Below are positions 18,401-28,000 of a stretch of DNA of 61,112 nucleotides, in pieces (positions within the stretch are counted from its first letter, which is position 1; every line of letters begins with the position of its first letter). The notes below the pieces were generated by a model, which worked only from the letters and a program-made list of their open reading frames with translations, was not told the DNA's origin and did not search any database. Where the stretch lies: positions 1 to 61,112 of the IMG/VR virus record IMGVR_UViG_3300032116_000195. One strand, given 5' to 3'. A program made the position numbers and the translations under genes. This DNA comes from a virus.

Positions 18401-19019
18401 TGGGATATATGATGCGGCTAGTTCTGCTCCTTTTGCATTTGCTATTGCAACACAGTTTGTGTTTGATGCCGACTACATGCTATTGACATATCAGTTTACC
18501 GATGGCTTTGATCTGGATACAAGGACTAGGATTGTCACTCCTAATGTAGGTCAGGACGCTCAGCCTAAGTATGTAGGATGGGGTGTTTCTGCTATATGGC
18601 CAACATCAGGAACTCCACTTCTTGACTGGGGCGGCGACAATACAGGAACAGGATTTGAGTCTGTACTGATTAATGTGGCACAACTTAAGGCGAGTTACCC
18701 ATCTGCTACAACTCTTGTTGTGGATCTCCGGGCATTCTGGTATAGTACAGTTGGTGTGCAGCCTGTAAATGTAGCAGCTACTCTTTGGAAGGGTGGTTCG
18801 CCAATCGAGCAAGGTCCGGGCGGTAGCCCAGCATTCAGCTTTACTAACCCTACAGCTACTGCAGTATTGAATATTAGTTCAGTGGGTAAACAGATAACAT
18901 CTGACGGTTCACCAACTAAATCTGCCAGTTCGGGGGAAAGGGTGGCAACACTTACATATAACCTGATTACAAACACAGGATCATTCAACTCTAACGACAC
19001 TACAACACCAAGCGTATGA
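15429..19019 (+). CDS. Tail hub ('stabilization') protein, N-terminal part, with inserted Ig-like domain
   Basis: A 1196-residue protein. Residues ~1-850 match the crAss-like stabilization or P22 gp10-like hub pattern: LKGVNNDDSYVLMDTGEYLNALNIRF, then beta-propeller-like repeats and HGIYCYD, with SPMDLKWQNWN near 700. Around residues 920-1015 a different region begins with an MBG/Ig-like module (SYTYTGSQIGPNQATVTG...GSYQVVASV). It is followed to the end by a domain starting DYMLLTYQFTDGFDLDTRTR that recurs as an add-on in such phages. The propeller's usual C-terminal continuation (SFRPDWMSMVGNR...) is absent here and occurs instead in the gene at 19195. This gene therefore looks split by domain insertion. 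It forms part of the tail hub or nozzle. Confidence 0.7.
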   Translation: MINKKIFLKGVNNDDSYVLMDTGEYLNALNIRFSTSENGKVGQISNVEGNSIKNNSGAFTLPSGTNTTIGAWEDTPNRRVFFFNKNSSGSHGIYCYDADNSTVYTALLSTQVVGGLNFSSPIHSVSMVGNLLYWTDGVNPQRRINVEAGIKLNHVSYTTDVSPYVLDQESNTKMLASVITLIRNQPAFPLTVAKGTEAGYASNFISNEAFQFAYRFVYRDFEVSVFSPLSTLINYHNVDDVTAGYNRIDVTIPTTQKIPQDVIRVEVAAKYVIGGKYSIVKSFTTGFSAHNTGTALTFKFFNDSVGVGVDDPTAYKQFDSIPIRSGTLEIGKNRLFLGNNYDGYQAPSSTSLTVSKENSGGAVTGTWVMLTLGDPPSQITVYLLDITGIGDTWSGYYAPGTYPATTYTYNQSDFRGAGLSQVAVYYGYTIADVRGFSFPGVTATVTGSVPSPSNVANKYVFKSDSSYKLGVVFFDQAGRKCGTVVSDNTKFVTQDRSYNNTAYTTKVDWLLVNNGTPSILQAEIPDWAHYYTVVMTKSLRTNFFMQMRATDVQYAIKANDGTYTYSTTYLETRTGIAVKVDGLNKYGMGYSYQEGDVLKLYGSDNTVRSLKVKDTYGDYVIVDLANLGTIVQYLFEIYTPYAQSVNEFYYEKGVMYPINNPGLSNRSYSTLSGSFTGDVILLDRTVSSTNFIVEAMSPMDLKWQNWNTNIGRTNIVSDARPALKKTSVYWSNVIVPGTQTNGMSTFDALDQTNLPIELNSIQKLQLVSKVESEGTVMLAIGEQETASIYLGEAQIIDNTGNSFLATSSGVIGNVNVMRGSFGTINPESVVRYMGNVYWFDANKGSVVSYSPNGLFPISSNKMMKYFRKVGQDVIGSGLKFYGGIDPYHNEVLMFSPRKSANPAGARLTDMALSSSTYSFTTVSSSSTVTVVGDASYTYTGSQIGPNQATVTGSTGAVTFTYSGTGGTAYGPSSVRPSQVGSYQVVASVASDGIYDAASSAPFAFAIATQFVFDADYMLLTYQFTDGFDLDTRTRIVTPNVGQDAQPKYVGWGVSAIWPTSGTPLLDWGGDNTGTGFESVLINVAQLKASYPSATTLVVDLRAFWYSTVGVQPVNVAATLWKGGSPIEQGPGGSPAFSFTNPTATAVLNISSVGKQITSDGSPTKSASSGERVATLTYNLITNTGSFNSNDTTTPSV

Positions 19020-19201
19020 TGACGGAAAAGCAGGCGATGAATCTGGTATATAATATACTCGGCAAGGTTGCATTGATTGAGAGGAATGACAGTAAGAATA
19101 TTTACAGTTCTGGTGGGGTGTATATGGTCGCCTTATTAGATGGTGATAGCAGTTCAATTAGTCCTGTATTTCAAACATTAGAAGAAGCTCAATCATGGTA
19201 G
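19016..19201 (+). CDS. Small protein between the two hub parts
   Basis: A 61-residue protein (MMTEKQAMNLVYNILGKVAL). It starts inside the TGA of the upstream gene and overlaps the next gene by seven bases, so all three are coupled. It has one amphipathic helix and a beta-rich end. The function is unknown. It may fill the junction created when the hub gene was split. Confidence 0.55.
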   Translation: MMTEKQAMNLVYNILGKVALIERNDSKNIYSSGGVYMVALLDGDSSSISPVFQTLEEAQSW

Positions 19202-19941
19202 CAACCGTAAATATATCAGTCATTGAGGGTCGTGAGTATCTGGTGACAGCTCCAGCTGGAGTTACTGTCAGGTATAATGGTGAGATCGTAACCAGTACAT
19301 TCATAGCTGTGTCTAGTGTCAATCAGGTCATCCTAGTAACTCAGAGTGCCCTTAGTGGTCAGATTACCATCACAGAGATCCTAAGGTCATACTATGATGC
19401 ATATGATGCTCAGGGTGCCGTATGGGCATACCAGCCTGCATTAGACAAGTGGGTTTCTCAGTACAGCTTTAGGCCAGATTGGATGAGCATGGTTGGGAAT
19501 AGGTTAGTAACCTTTAAGTCAGGGTATCCATATGTACATGATGGCGCTTTAAATACTTTCTATGGTCAGACGTATGACTCGGTATTAGCATTTGCACATA
19601 GCGATGCTGGTAACGTAACTAAAGTATACCAAGCAGCTGCCTTCGAGGGGGATACCCCCGACCTGCTCCACATCAGAACAGAAGTTCCGAACGTTCAGAG
19701 CTCAGACCTAAGGGCTGCAGATTTTGTATCCAAGGAGGGTGTAAAATATGGTAGCATTTTAAGGGATAGGCTTTCTCCAAATGTTACTGGTACTGCAGAT
19801 GAAAAGCTATACAAGGGCGACAATATGAGGGGAGAGATTGGCTTATTTCAGGGGGTGTTTTTCGGACCTACCGCCAAGAAGATTTGGAACTTTGTAAACA
19901 TATCATTTGTCCCATCTAGAGGACACGAAACTCAACAGTAA
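19195..19941 (+). CDS. Tail hub protein, C-terminal part
   Basis: A 248-residue protein. After a ~60-residue small beta domain (VISVIEG...ITITEILRS), residues ~70-248 read as the C-terminal block of the crAss-like hub family: VSQYSFRPDWMSMVGNRLV, TFYGQTYDSVLAFAHSDAGN, HIRTEVPNVQSSDL, GSILRDRLSPN, FVNISFVPSRGH. In related phages I expect this block on the same chain as the propeller at 15429. It probably assembles with that protein into the tail hub. Confidence 0.65.
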   Translation: MVATVNISVIEGREYLVTAPAGVTVRYNGEIVTSTFIAVSSVNQVILVTQSALSGQITITEILRSYYDAYDAQGAVWAYQPALDKWVSQYSFRPDWMSMVGNRLVTFKSGYPYVHDGALNTFYGQTYDSVLAFAHSDAGNVTKVYQAAAFEGDTPDLLHIRTEVPNVQSSDLRAADFVSKEGVKYGSILRDRLSPNVTGTADEKLYKGDNMRGEIGLFQGVFFGPTAKKIWNFVNISFVPSRGHETQQ

Positions 19942-20615
19942 TGGCAGGATTTCAGTTAGGAAACATGTATGATGCCTTGTCAACCAACAGAGGTGTCCCA
20001 CAGATTATGCAATCTGCTGGGCCTGCTGCTTCGGGTGGCGGTGGAGGTCTCGCTGGTCTACTCGGTAAGGCTAACCCTATTATGGCTGGACTTGGAATAG
20101 CCTCTAGTATTGCTGGCGGTATTTCAGGTCTGTTTGCTGCGAGGGATATGAAGAGGATGTCTAAGCAGGTGCCTCAGTATTCAAGAAGCCAGTTCCCCGG
20201 ACAGATGTTGGGTCAGGCTCAAAGAGAGTTGAACTTCAACCCATTCCAAGCTGCGCAAGCTCGGGGGATTCAGGGCAGGATGACTAATAAGATTGGTGCT
20301 GCTTCTAAAGCGGTTACAGATCCATCACAGATGCTCAATCTCATTGGCGCCTATAGCGGTGCTGCAGCTGATGAATCTCTTAATGCTGATATGGCTAACT
20401 ACGCACAGAGAGGTCAGAGGCTTAACGATGTATACAATGCTCAGATGGCCAACTACCGTGAAGATCAGAACGTATACGACAACTCAATGACTGCATTCAA
20501 CTCAAAGGCAAACTTGCTCAATGCTGCAAATCAGACCAGATCAAATGCTCTTTCAAGTATTGGTGGAAGTCTGTTGGGTGGTTCTCAGGTCTTTAAAGGA
20601 TTTGGCAACAAATAA
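19941..20615 (+). CDS. Internal/ejection protein (gp14-like architecture)
   Basis: A 224-residue protein with a Gly-rich hydrophobic segment at ~30-68 (GGGGGLAGLLGKANPIMAGLGIASSIAGGISGLFAAR) and a long Ala/Gln/Asn-rich helical remainder. This layout and the position before a coiled-coil protein and a giant protein match the inner-core or ejected proteins of podophages (T7 gp14-15-16 order). It probably enters the host envelope during DNA ejection. The stop/start junction is TAATG. Confidence 0.6.
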   Translation: MAGFQLGNMYDALSTNRGVPQIMQSAGPAASGGGGGLAGLLGKANPIMAGLGIASSIAGGISGLFAARDMKRMSKQVPQYSRSQFPGQMLGQAQRELNFNPFQAAQARGIQGRMTNKIGAASKAVTDPSQMLNLIGAYSGAAADESLNADMANYAQRGQRLNDVYNAQMANYREDQNVYDNSMTAFNSKANLLNAANQTRSNALSSIGGSLLGGSQVFKGFGNK

Positions 20616-20618
20616 AAG

Positions 20619-22025
20619 ATGGCTCAAGAAACAAGAATAGCTCCTATTGAATTTGATCGCACGCCAACTCAGGTGATGTTGAATATTGCTGAGCAACAAC
20701 AGCAGGATGCATTAAAGCGCCAGCAGGTTGAGTTTGAAAGGGCTAAGTACATGCGTTCTCTTCAAGACGAAGAGATGAAGCGTAGGTATGAAAACGCTCA
20801 GAACTTTAATTCAATACTACAGAATAGTAACTGGTCTAAAGAGACCAGAGATATGTATTTAAAGCAGTTGCTAGAAACTGGATCAAGAGCAAAGGATATC
20901 GAATCATTTGATTTCAGATCAAAGCTTGGTCAGGATATCGCCAAGATATCCCAGTATGATAAGATGGTCAAGGATGTATACGCCAAGGCTGACCAGTATG
21001 TAAATAGCTTGCCTGCAGAACGCAAGGCTGGATTTTCTCCAGAGGTATTCAAGAATAGATTTATACAGTCTGCACTTACCAAAGATGGTAGGTTTAAAAC
21101 TACCGAAGAGATGCAGGCCGACTACGATGACAACCTAGCTGAGAATGTTTATCAGAAGAACCTGAAGGATCTGTATGATGTGTCTGCTGGTTATAAGCAG
21201 GTATCAGAATTAATTAAGGCGCCTGATAATAGTGATGTTGATCTCGGAGGTAAGACTGTAAAGTTTAACCCTGAGCTACAGGTTCTTGATGCAAAGAGTA
21301 AAGAGGTTAAGTTAAGGACAGACCCATTTGGATACATCGATAATAATGTTTATAAAAAGTTTACAGCATTCCCTGCTGTAGATGCAATGTATACAAGAAA
21401 GGCTGAGGAGTTTATCAATAACTACAATGGCGCCACTAAAGAACAAAGGCTTGCACTGTTAAGAACTAATCCATCTATAGATAAGAATGGCGATGGCATT
21501 CCTGATGAGGTCGAGAAGTTAGACATAGATCTTATTAAAAAGGGATTCATGACTCAAGATCTTAAAAGGGAATTGCCGGATATTATTAATAGACCAAAGA
21601 GTGGTGTTACTATTAATGTTGGGAACAGCGGGCCGGGTCTTGAGAAGGGTAGGATTCCTGCATTTAAGACTCTGGTTTCTACGCTTGAAGGTGGTGAAGA
21701 TCCAATGTCTTCTACAAAGATAGATAACAATATTAAGAATGCTATCCTGACTATTGCAGATGAAAATAGTGTAATGAGGGCGGCTGGTAAAAAGCTGTCA
21801 CCATCAATGATTACTGTTAAGAAATCTGGAGATGGATCTGTTGGAATCTACATGAAAGGTTCTGGCAAACTTATCACATCACTTTCAGAACAGAGTTTTG
21901 ACATGAGAGTTAACGAAGCTCTTAGTGGTAAGGCTGTTAGCGCAGCAGGTGCTCAAGGCAATCCAAGCCCAACTGGACTTACATACAAGGGTATTGGTCC
22001 AGACGGTAAGCCGATTTTCGAATAA
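20619..22025 (+). CDS. Internal/ejection coiled-coil protein
   Basis: A 468-residue, highly helical protein. Residues ~20-75 are Gln/Glu/Arg-rich coiled coil (IAEQQQQDALKRQQVEFER), the middle is charged helix, and the tail is flexible and Gly/Pro-rich. There is no signal peptide. Its place between the gp14-like and the 3051-residue protein suggests the second member of an ejection set. An EF-hand-like acidic loop (DKNGDGIPDEVEK, about residue 288) may bind calcium. Confidence 0.6.
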   Translation: MAQETRIAPIEFDRTPTQVMLNIAEQQQQDALKRQQVEFERAKYMRSLQDEEMKRRYENAQNFNSILQNSNWSKETRDMYLKQLLETGSRAKDIESFDFRSKLGQDIAKISQYDKMVKDVYAKADQYVNSLPAERKAGFSPEVFKNRFIQSALTKDGRFKTTEEMQADYDDNLAENVYQKNLKDLYDVSAGYKQVSELIKAPDNSDVDLGGKTVKFNPELQVLDAKSKEVKLRTDPFGYIDNNVYKKFTAFPAVDAMYTRKAEEFINNYNGATKEQRLALLRTNPSIDKNGDGIPDEVEKLDIDLIKKGFMTQDLKRELPDIINRPKSGVTINVGNSGPGLEKGRIPAFKTLVSTLEGGEDPMSSTKIDNNIKNAILTIADENSVMRAAGKKLSPSMITVKKSGDGSVGIYMKGSGKLITSLSEQSFDMRVNEALSGKAVSAAGAQGNPSPTGLTYKGIGPDGKPIFE

Positions 22026-22039
22026 CATAAACTATCATA

Positions 22040-25000
22040 ATGCCAGATTTTATACTTGACGACAAGAAGAGATCAGAGCTTGACAGCAACATCAAATCGA
22101 TGTTAAGTATGGGTGCGTCTCAACAAGACGTGATGAAATACGCTGATGATTTCGGCAAGATGTTTGGTAAAAAAAAAGACGTTTCTGGTCCGGCTTCTCA
22201 GTCTTCATACTTACCTTCTCCGTTCGCTTCGGAGACTCCTCAGCAAAAGACCCAGAGGCATAGCAATACAGCTAAGTCTGACGCTAAAGGCTTACTAGAT
22301 AATTACGAGTCTGGCCTTAATCAAGCCTTCCAGAAAAGAGACCAGTTCGGTATGGTTGACATGTTTGGTGTTAATCAATTTGAGCAGTCCCGTGAAGGTA
22401 AGGCTGGTAAAATCGTTAAGCAATTCCAAGAGACTGGCACTGCAAAGAAGGAAGATATAAAGTATCTTAATCAAGTGGCGCCAAAGGCTGCTACACAAAT
22501 TGTATTTGCAGGAACTCCACAGGATATAAAGAACAAGATCCAAAAGACTGGTAAAGTTGACGATGCTGATATAGAGTCGTTTGATGTCAACCATAAGTCT
22601 ATTGTTGGTGATGCAATACTAGAGAACACTGCAAAGTTCTACAGAGATCAGAATCAAAAGCAGATTGCTACACTTAATACAATACCCGGATTTAATCAAC
22701 AGCTAGCATCTGATCCAACATATCTGGATGGTTTCTATAAAAACCTAAATGCACAGAAGGCAAAAGAGCTAAGCGCACTCAATTCAAAATACCCATTAAG
22801 AACTGTACCGTCCGGTGTGGCATCTGTACAATATCGTGAGAATGATAACGAATACAAGGCTGCACTAAAATCTATTAATGATAGATACTCCAAGGCATAT
22901 GATGCTATTGGTCGTGTTGCTGCATCAAAGGTTTCTGGCGCAGATAAAGATCCACTTGAGGTCGGTATGGCTTATCTCAAGTATGCTGACCAAGAAAGGT
23001 ATTCATTGGCTAAACAGGCTGGAAGATCTTCTGCAGATAGGGATATAGCGGACCTAGGCAGTCAGATACAGATAGCCAACGCACCTGATCTTGCATCTAT
23101 TAGGAAGGCTAAAGATACATCAGAAACTCTCGATAATAGATTTCCTGACAAGGTAATAGCGGATACTAGAAGAAGGTTAGGAGCTGAGTTGTATAAGGAC
23201 GATAACTGGTTTGCTAATCTGAAGCCATCTGTAGAAAGATTAGATAAAGCTGCAGAACAATTGCCTCAGGCAAATAGAGAAGCATACTACAAGTATGTGA
23301 GACCGATGGAGCAGAGGATGCTAGGAACAGAGATCCCTCAATCTGGCGCCTTAAACCAGCTTATTTCGGGGGTAATGTCTACCGTTGAAGGGACAAATAA
23401 TTTTTTGTCAAGACTGATAGGCCAAAGAACAGAAGCAGATGTTGCAAGGGCAGCTCTTGATTCTCCAACAAGAACAAGGTTTGAAGCTGTCGGTGCGGGT
23501 CCACAGAAAGCTAGGCTTGATGAATTGAATAATAAGGTTAAAGCTGGTAAGCAATTGACAGCTCAGGAAATGGCTGAGAAGTCTGACCTTGAAACATATA
23601 CAGACGTAAGGTCTACACCTCAAGAAATAATCGATGGTTCCCTTAATCTTGCCGGACAGGTTCTGTTTCAGGCATTAGGAACTAAGGGTGTTGCTTCTGG
23701 TTTAGGAGCAGCTACAAAGGCTGCTGGTTTTCTAAAGAATGCAACCACAGCGGCAATGACTGCAGAAGATATTATTGCGGCAAATGCAGTCAATTCTGGC
23801 ATAACCATGCCACAGATTATGAATGCGGCAGGAGCCATGGTAGCGTATTCTAGCTCATATGATCAGGCGGAACAAGAGGGGATGCAACTGTATCCTAACG
23901 ATCCTATGAAGAGAAAGCTATATGCAAAATCTGTAGCTGGTCTCAATGCACTAACTGAAAGAATATTCAAAGACGAGAAAGTTCTTGATGCATTCAGGAG
24001 AGAGGTAAGTCCAAGCGTGGGCGCTCTGGTAAATCAGATTGCTTCTGGTAGTTTAAAGAGGGAGGCGCTTCAGCCTACTATTAAGAATATCGTAAAGGAT
24101 GGACTGAAGATTGTTGGTTTGTCTCAGATAGAAAACCTTAAGGAAACAACTGAAGAGGTGGCAACCAGTATAGGAACAGATCTAACAAAGATGATCTTGT
24201 CCCCAGAAAAGTTTGATCCAAATCAAATGGCGGACAATGTAGCATCTACAGCTACGACAATGTTTACTGATGGTCAGCTTGTTGCACTGTTTGCCGGAAC
24301 TGGTGCGTTTAGGGCCAATAAGGTTGGTGTTAATATGCTGTCTAAGTTAGGTACCGATAAGGCGTTTACTGCTGATGTAAAGAGTGTTATTAATGCTCAG
24401 GTTATGTCAGGCGAATTAACAAGCGAACAGGGTAGGGAGAAGATGGATGTGGTTAACGCCATTGAATCTGTAAATAGGGTCGACATGCCAAAGGTTAAGG
24501 CTGTCGCAGACTTATCTGATAACGCTAGCAAGAAGTATTCAATCGCATTGGCTAACGAGAAGCTGTTAAAGAAGAAGCTTTTATCTAGCGAAGACGAGGC
24601 TCTTAAGACTAAGATACAAGAAGACATCAAGTCAAGCGAAGAGTTTAGGAAGAGTATACTTGACAAGAAGATATTTATTGATGACAACTTTAATGTAGTT
24701 GCAGAAGGCAACAATCAAAGCAAAGTCCAAGGTACAGGAGCCGATAGCAATATCGGCAGCCAAGGGACAGTAGCTGGTAAGAGGTTGTTTAATGACCCTA
24801 ACCCAGAGGCCGCAGTAATTGAGAATGAGTTTAAGGCATCTAAAGGTATTAACACCCCAGAGCCAGCAAAGATTACAAGGCTTGACGAAGAGAAGTCTAA
24901 GAGAATAGCAGACGCATATGACCAGCTTATTGACAGCCCAGACGATCCTGAAGTTCAGGCCGCATATAAGGCTATGGCTGATGAGACTATGGAGCAGTTT

Positions 25001-28000
25001 AATGCTATTGCAAAGTCTGGAGTAAAGGTGGAGATATGGACTGGTAAAGGTGAGCCTTACAAAAACTCAGAGGAGATGATCAAGGATGTGCGTGACAATA
25101 AGCACATGTACATCTTCTCAACAGAAGAAGGATTTGGAGATACACCAATAACAGATACACAAAGGCAGCAGAACGCTCTTCTTACAGACAGTGGTGTAAA
25201 GGATGTAAATGGTAAGCCACTGTTGATTAACGATATCTTCAGGTTTGTTCATGACTATTTTGGCCATACAAGGTTAGGTAATTCATTTGGCGCCATCGGA
25301 GAAGAGAATGCATGGAATGTACATGCAAGGATGTATTCTCCATTAGCCAGAAGAGCAATGACCACAGAGACAAGGGGCCAAAACTCTTGGGTAAACTTCA
25401 ACAAGTCATTCCGTAATCCTGATGGTACAATGAAGAAGAAGGGTGACGAAGGATATGTTCCTCCGGCACAGAGACCTTTCGCTGACCAGAAGATGGCTTT
25501 ATTACCAGAAGAGTTCTCTAATATAGAGGATTCTTATTCTTTAACGAGAGTTGATAAAGACAAGGTATCACAGAACATAGATCAGATTAAGAATAGTGAA
25601 GGAGAGGCTGGAGTTACAATGAACATCGATGGTAGTGTATATACTGGAGGTGGCCTTGTAGTACCTGCAGCTTCAATTAATACCACTACAGAAGAGATCA
25701 CGCCAGAGATGGTAGATCAGTTTGTAGAGGATAATCGTGACAAGATTGAGGGCAACCAGTTTAAGATTGGTCTGTATAAGTTTCCCGGCAGCAACCGTGT
25801 TTCCATAGATCTTAATATTATTACTCCAAAAGAGAACAGAGATGTTGCTGTGAAGTTTGCAGGAATGGCTGGCCAAGAATCTATCTACGATCTTGACACC
25901 AATGAAAACATAAAGACTGGATCTACTGGCGACAACCCAACCAAGTTTAATAACAGGCAGTTCAGAGAGATTGCAAATGCATTGGCCAATAATAGGATGC
26001 CAAATGTATTTGGCAAAGGTACAGATGTGGTGACCAGAACTTTGGCAGAGTCAATTGATATGGCTTCAAGGGCTTTGAAGAGGGCTGGCATTAAGTTTAA
26101 GATTGTTGACTCAGCAACTGATACTGAAGGGGCTAGGGCTGCTAGGGGTAATCAAGGTCTTTTTATTGCAGCAGATGGAACAATTATCATAGACAAGTCT
26201 AAGCTTGCTAACGACATCGAGGCTGGACTGGTTGTGTGGCACGAGGCTGCACATCCTGTGATGAACATCATAAGGAACACCGACAAGAAGTTGTACGATG
26301 CGGTAGTTCGGGGGCTTAATGGAGCAGCTAAAACCAATGACGGAGTATTCGGTGCTCTTGACTGGGCCAAAGAAAACTACTCAAGAGAGAAGTTATCTCA
26401 AATGTATGGACGTGAGGTTTCTGAAGAAGAGGCCGCAGAGGTTCAGAATGACGAAGCTATTGTAGAAACAATAGGTAGAATTAACTCTGGATTAATTGAT
26501 GTATCCAAGCTGGATACTGGATTGCGCCAGAAGCTTATTGATTTTGTGAACAGTATTGCTAAATTTTTTGGCATTGACCCTATCCTAAACGACACAGATC
26601 TTGCAGCATTCAAAAAGACTGTCAGCCAAGTTGCTGATGCGTTGAAGACTGGTAGAGATATCGCTGAAGTTGTTGGTGAAAGTAATGTAAAAAGATTTGA
26701 AGCATCGACTGAACAATCTAGGATAAGCAATGATGAGAATCCAGTATTCTTTGAGAATATTAAGAACTTTGCAAACCAATCAAGCTTTGCAAACAAAGTT
26801 GATTTTAAAGACGCTGTTCAGGCTAAGCTTAAAAGTTTTATCCCGGAACTTAAAAAGAAGTATGGTAAGGGATTTGACCCAACTGTTTATAACGATAGTA
26901 CCAAAAAGTATCTTTCTGATGTATTAACAAAAGAGGCTGCTAATGCTATATCTGCCCACCCAGAAGCTATAGGATGGTATGATGAAAAGACACAGTCTGC
27001 TCTTGCTGCAATTAGTGCTATACATCCGGAGATAGAGACAGATCAGGAAGCTAGGGGAGCATTCATTTTACCTCTGGCTGTGATGTCAAATGGTAATAAA
27101 GTAGACAAGAACTTTGAGCTTGCTGAGAAGCAGTATCAGATATTTAAGGATACAAAAAGGTTTGATCCAAACGGAGACTTTGGTGCTCAACAGGTTGGTA
27201 TTAAAAAGTCACTTAAGCTTATTAATGGCCTATTAGATAATGGCGTAACGATGGCTGAGATAAATCAGTTCTTGACATCTAAGCATCGTGCTGGCGATCT
27301 CAAGTATCGTAAGCCTGATGGAAAGTTGGGTGATCTAGTTAGTGGAGAGTTGGCTAATGAGGATGTCTATGGAGCTGTAATACTTGGCCCAAAGATTGGA
27401 AATGGATTCTATATGAATCTGTGGGGTGAGTTTGGGCAGCTTACTATGGACCGCTGGTTCATGCGTACATGGGGCCGCCTTACTGGGACTTTGATTGAAC
27501 GTGATAAGGATCTGATATCTAACGGTAAAAAGAGAATAGCATCTTCAATACAAGATATAAAGTCTGACAAAGAGGCTTCTAAGATATTAAAGTCCGTAAT
27601 TGGTTCTGTATCTGGCAGGTCTGTATCGGACATTGCAAATGCAATTGAGAAAGCTTCTGCTAAAAAAGATGTAAGAAATTTATTATCTTCGAATCAGAAA
27701 ACAGATGAGCTTCGTAAGGCTGGTAATGGTCTGGCTAAACTGTTGAGGGGAGAGAAGGAAGCGCCATCTAGCGGAGAGGAAAGGAAGTTTATCAGGGATG
27801 TATTCTCTGATGTGCAGAGAAGGTTAAGCGAAGAGAACGGTGTTGATATCACAATGGCAGATCTTCAAGCTGTAATGTGGTATCCAGAAAAGATACTGTA
27901 TGAATCCTTCAAAGAGGGAGAGTCTTTTGAAGATGCTTCCGAAGGATATACTGAAGATTCTGCACCAGATTATTTTAACGCAGCAAAGAAACTTGCTAAA

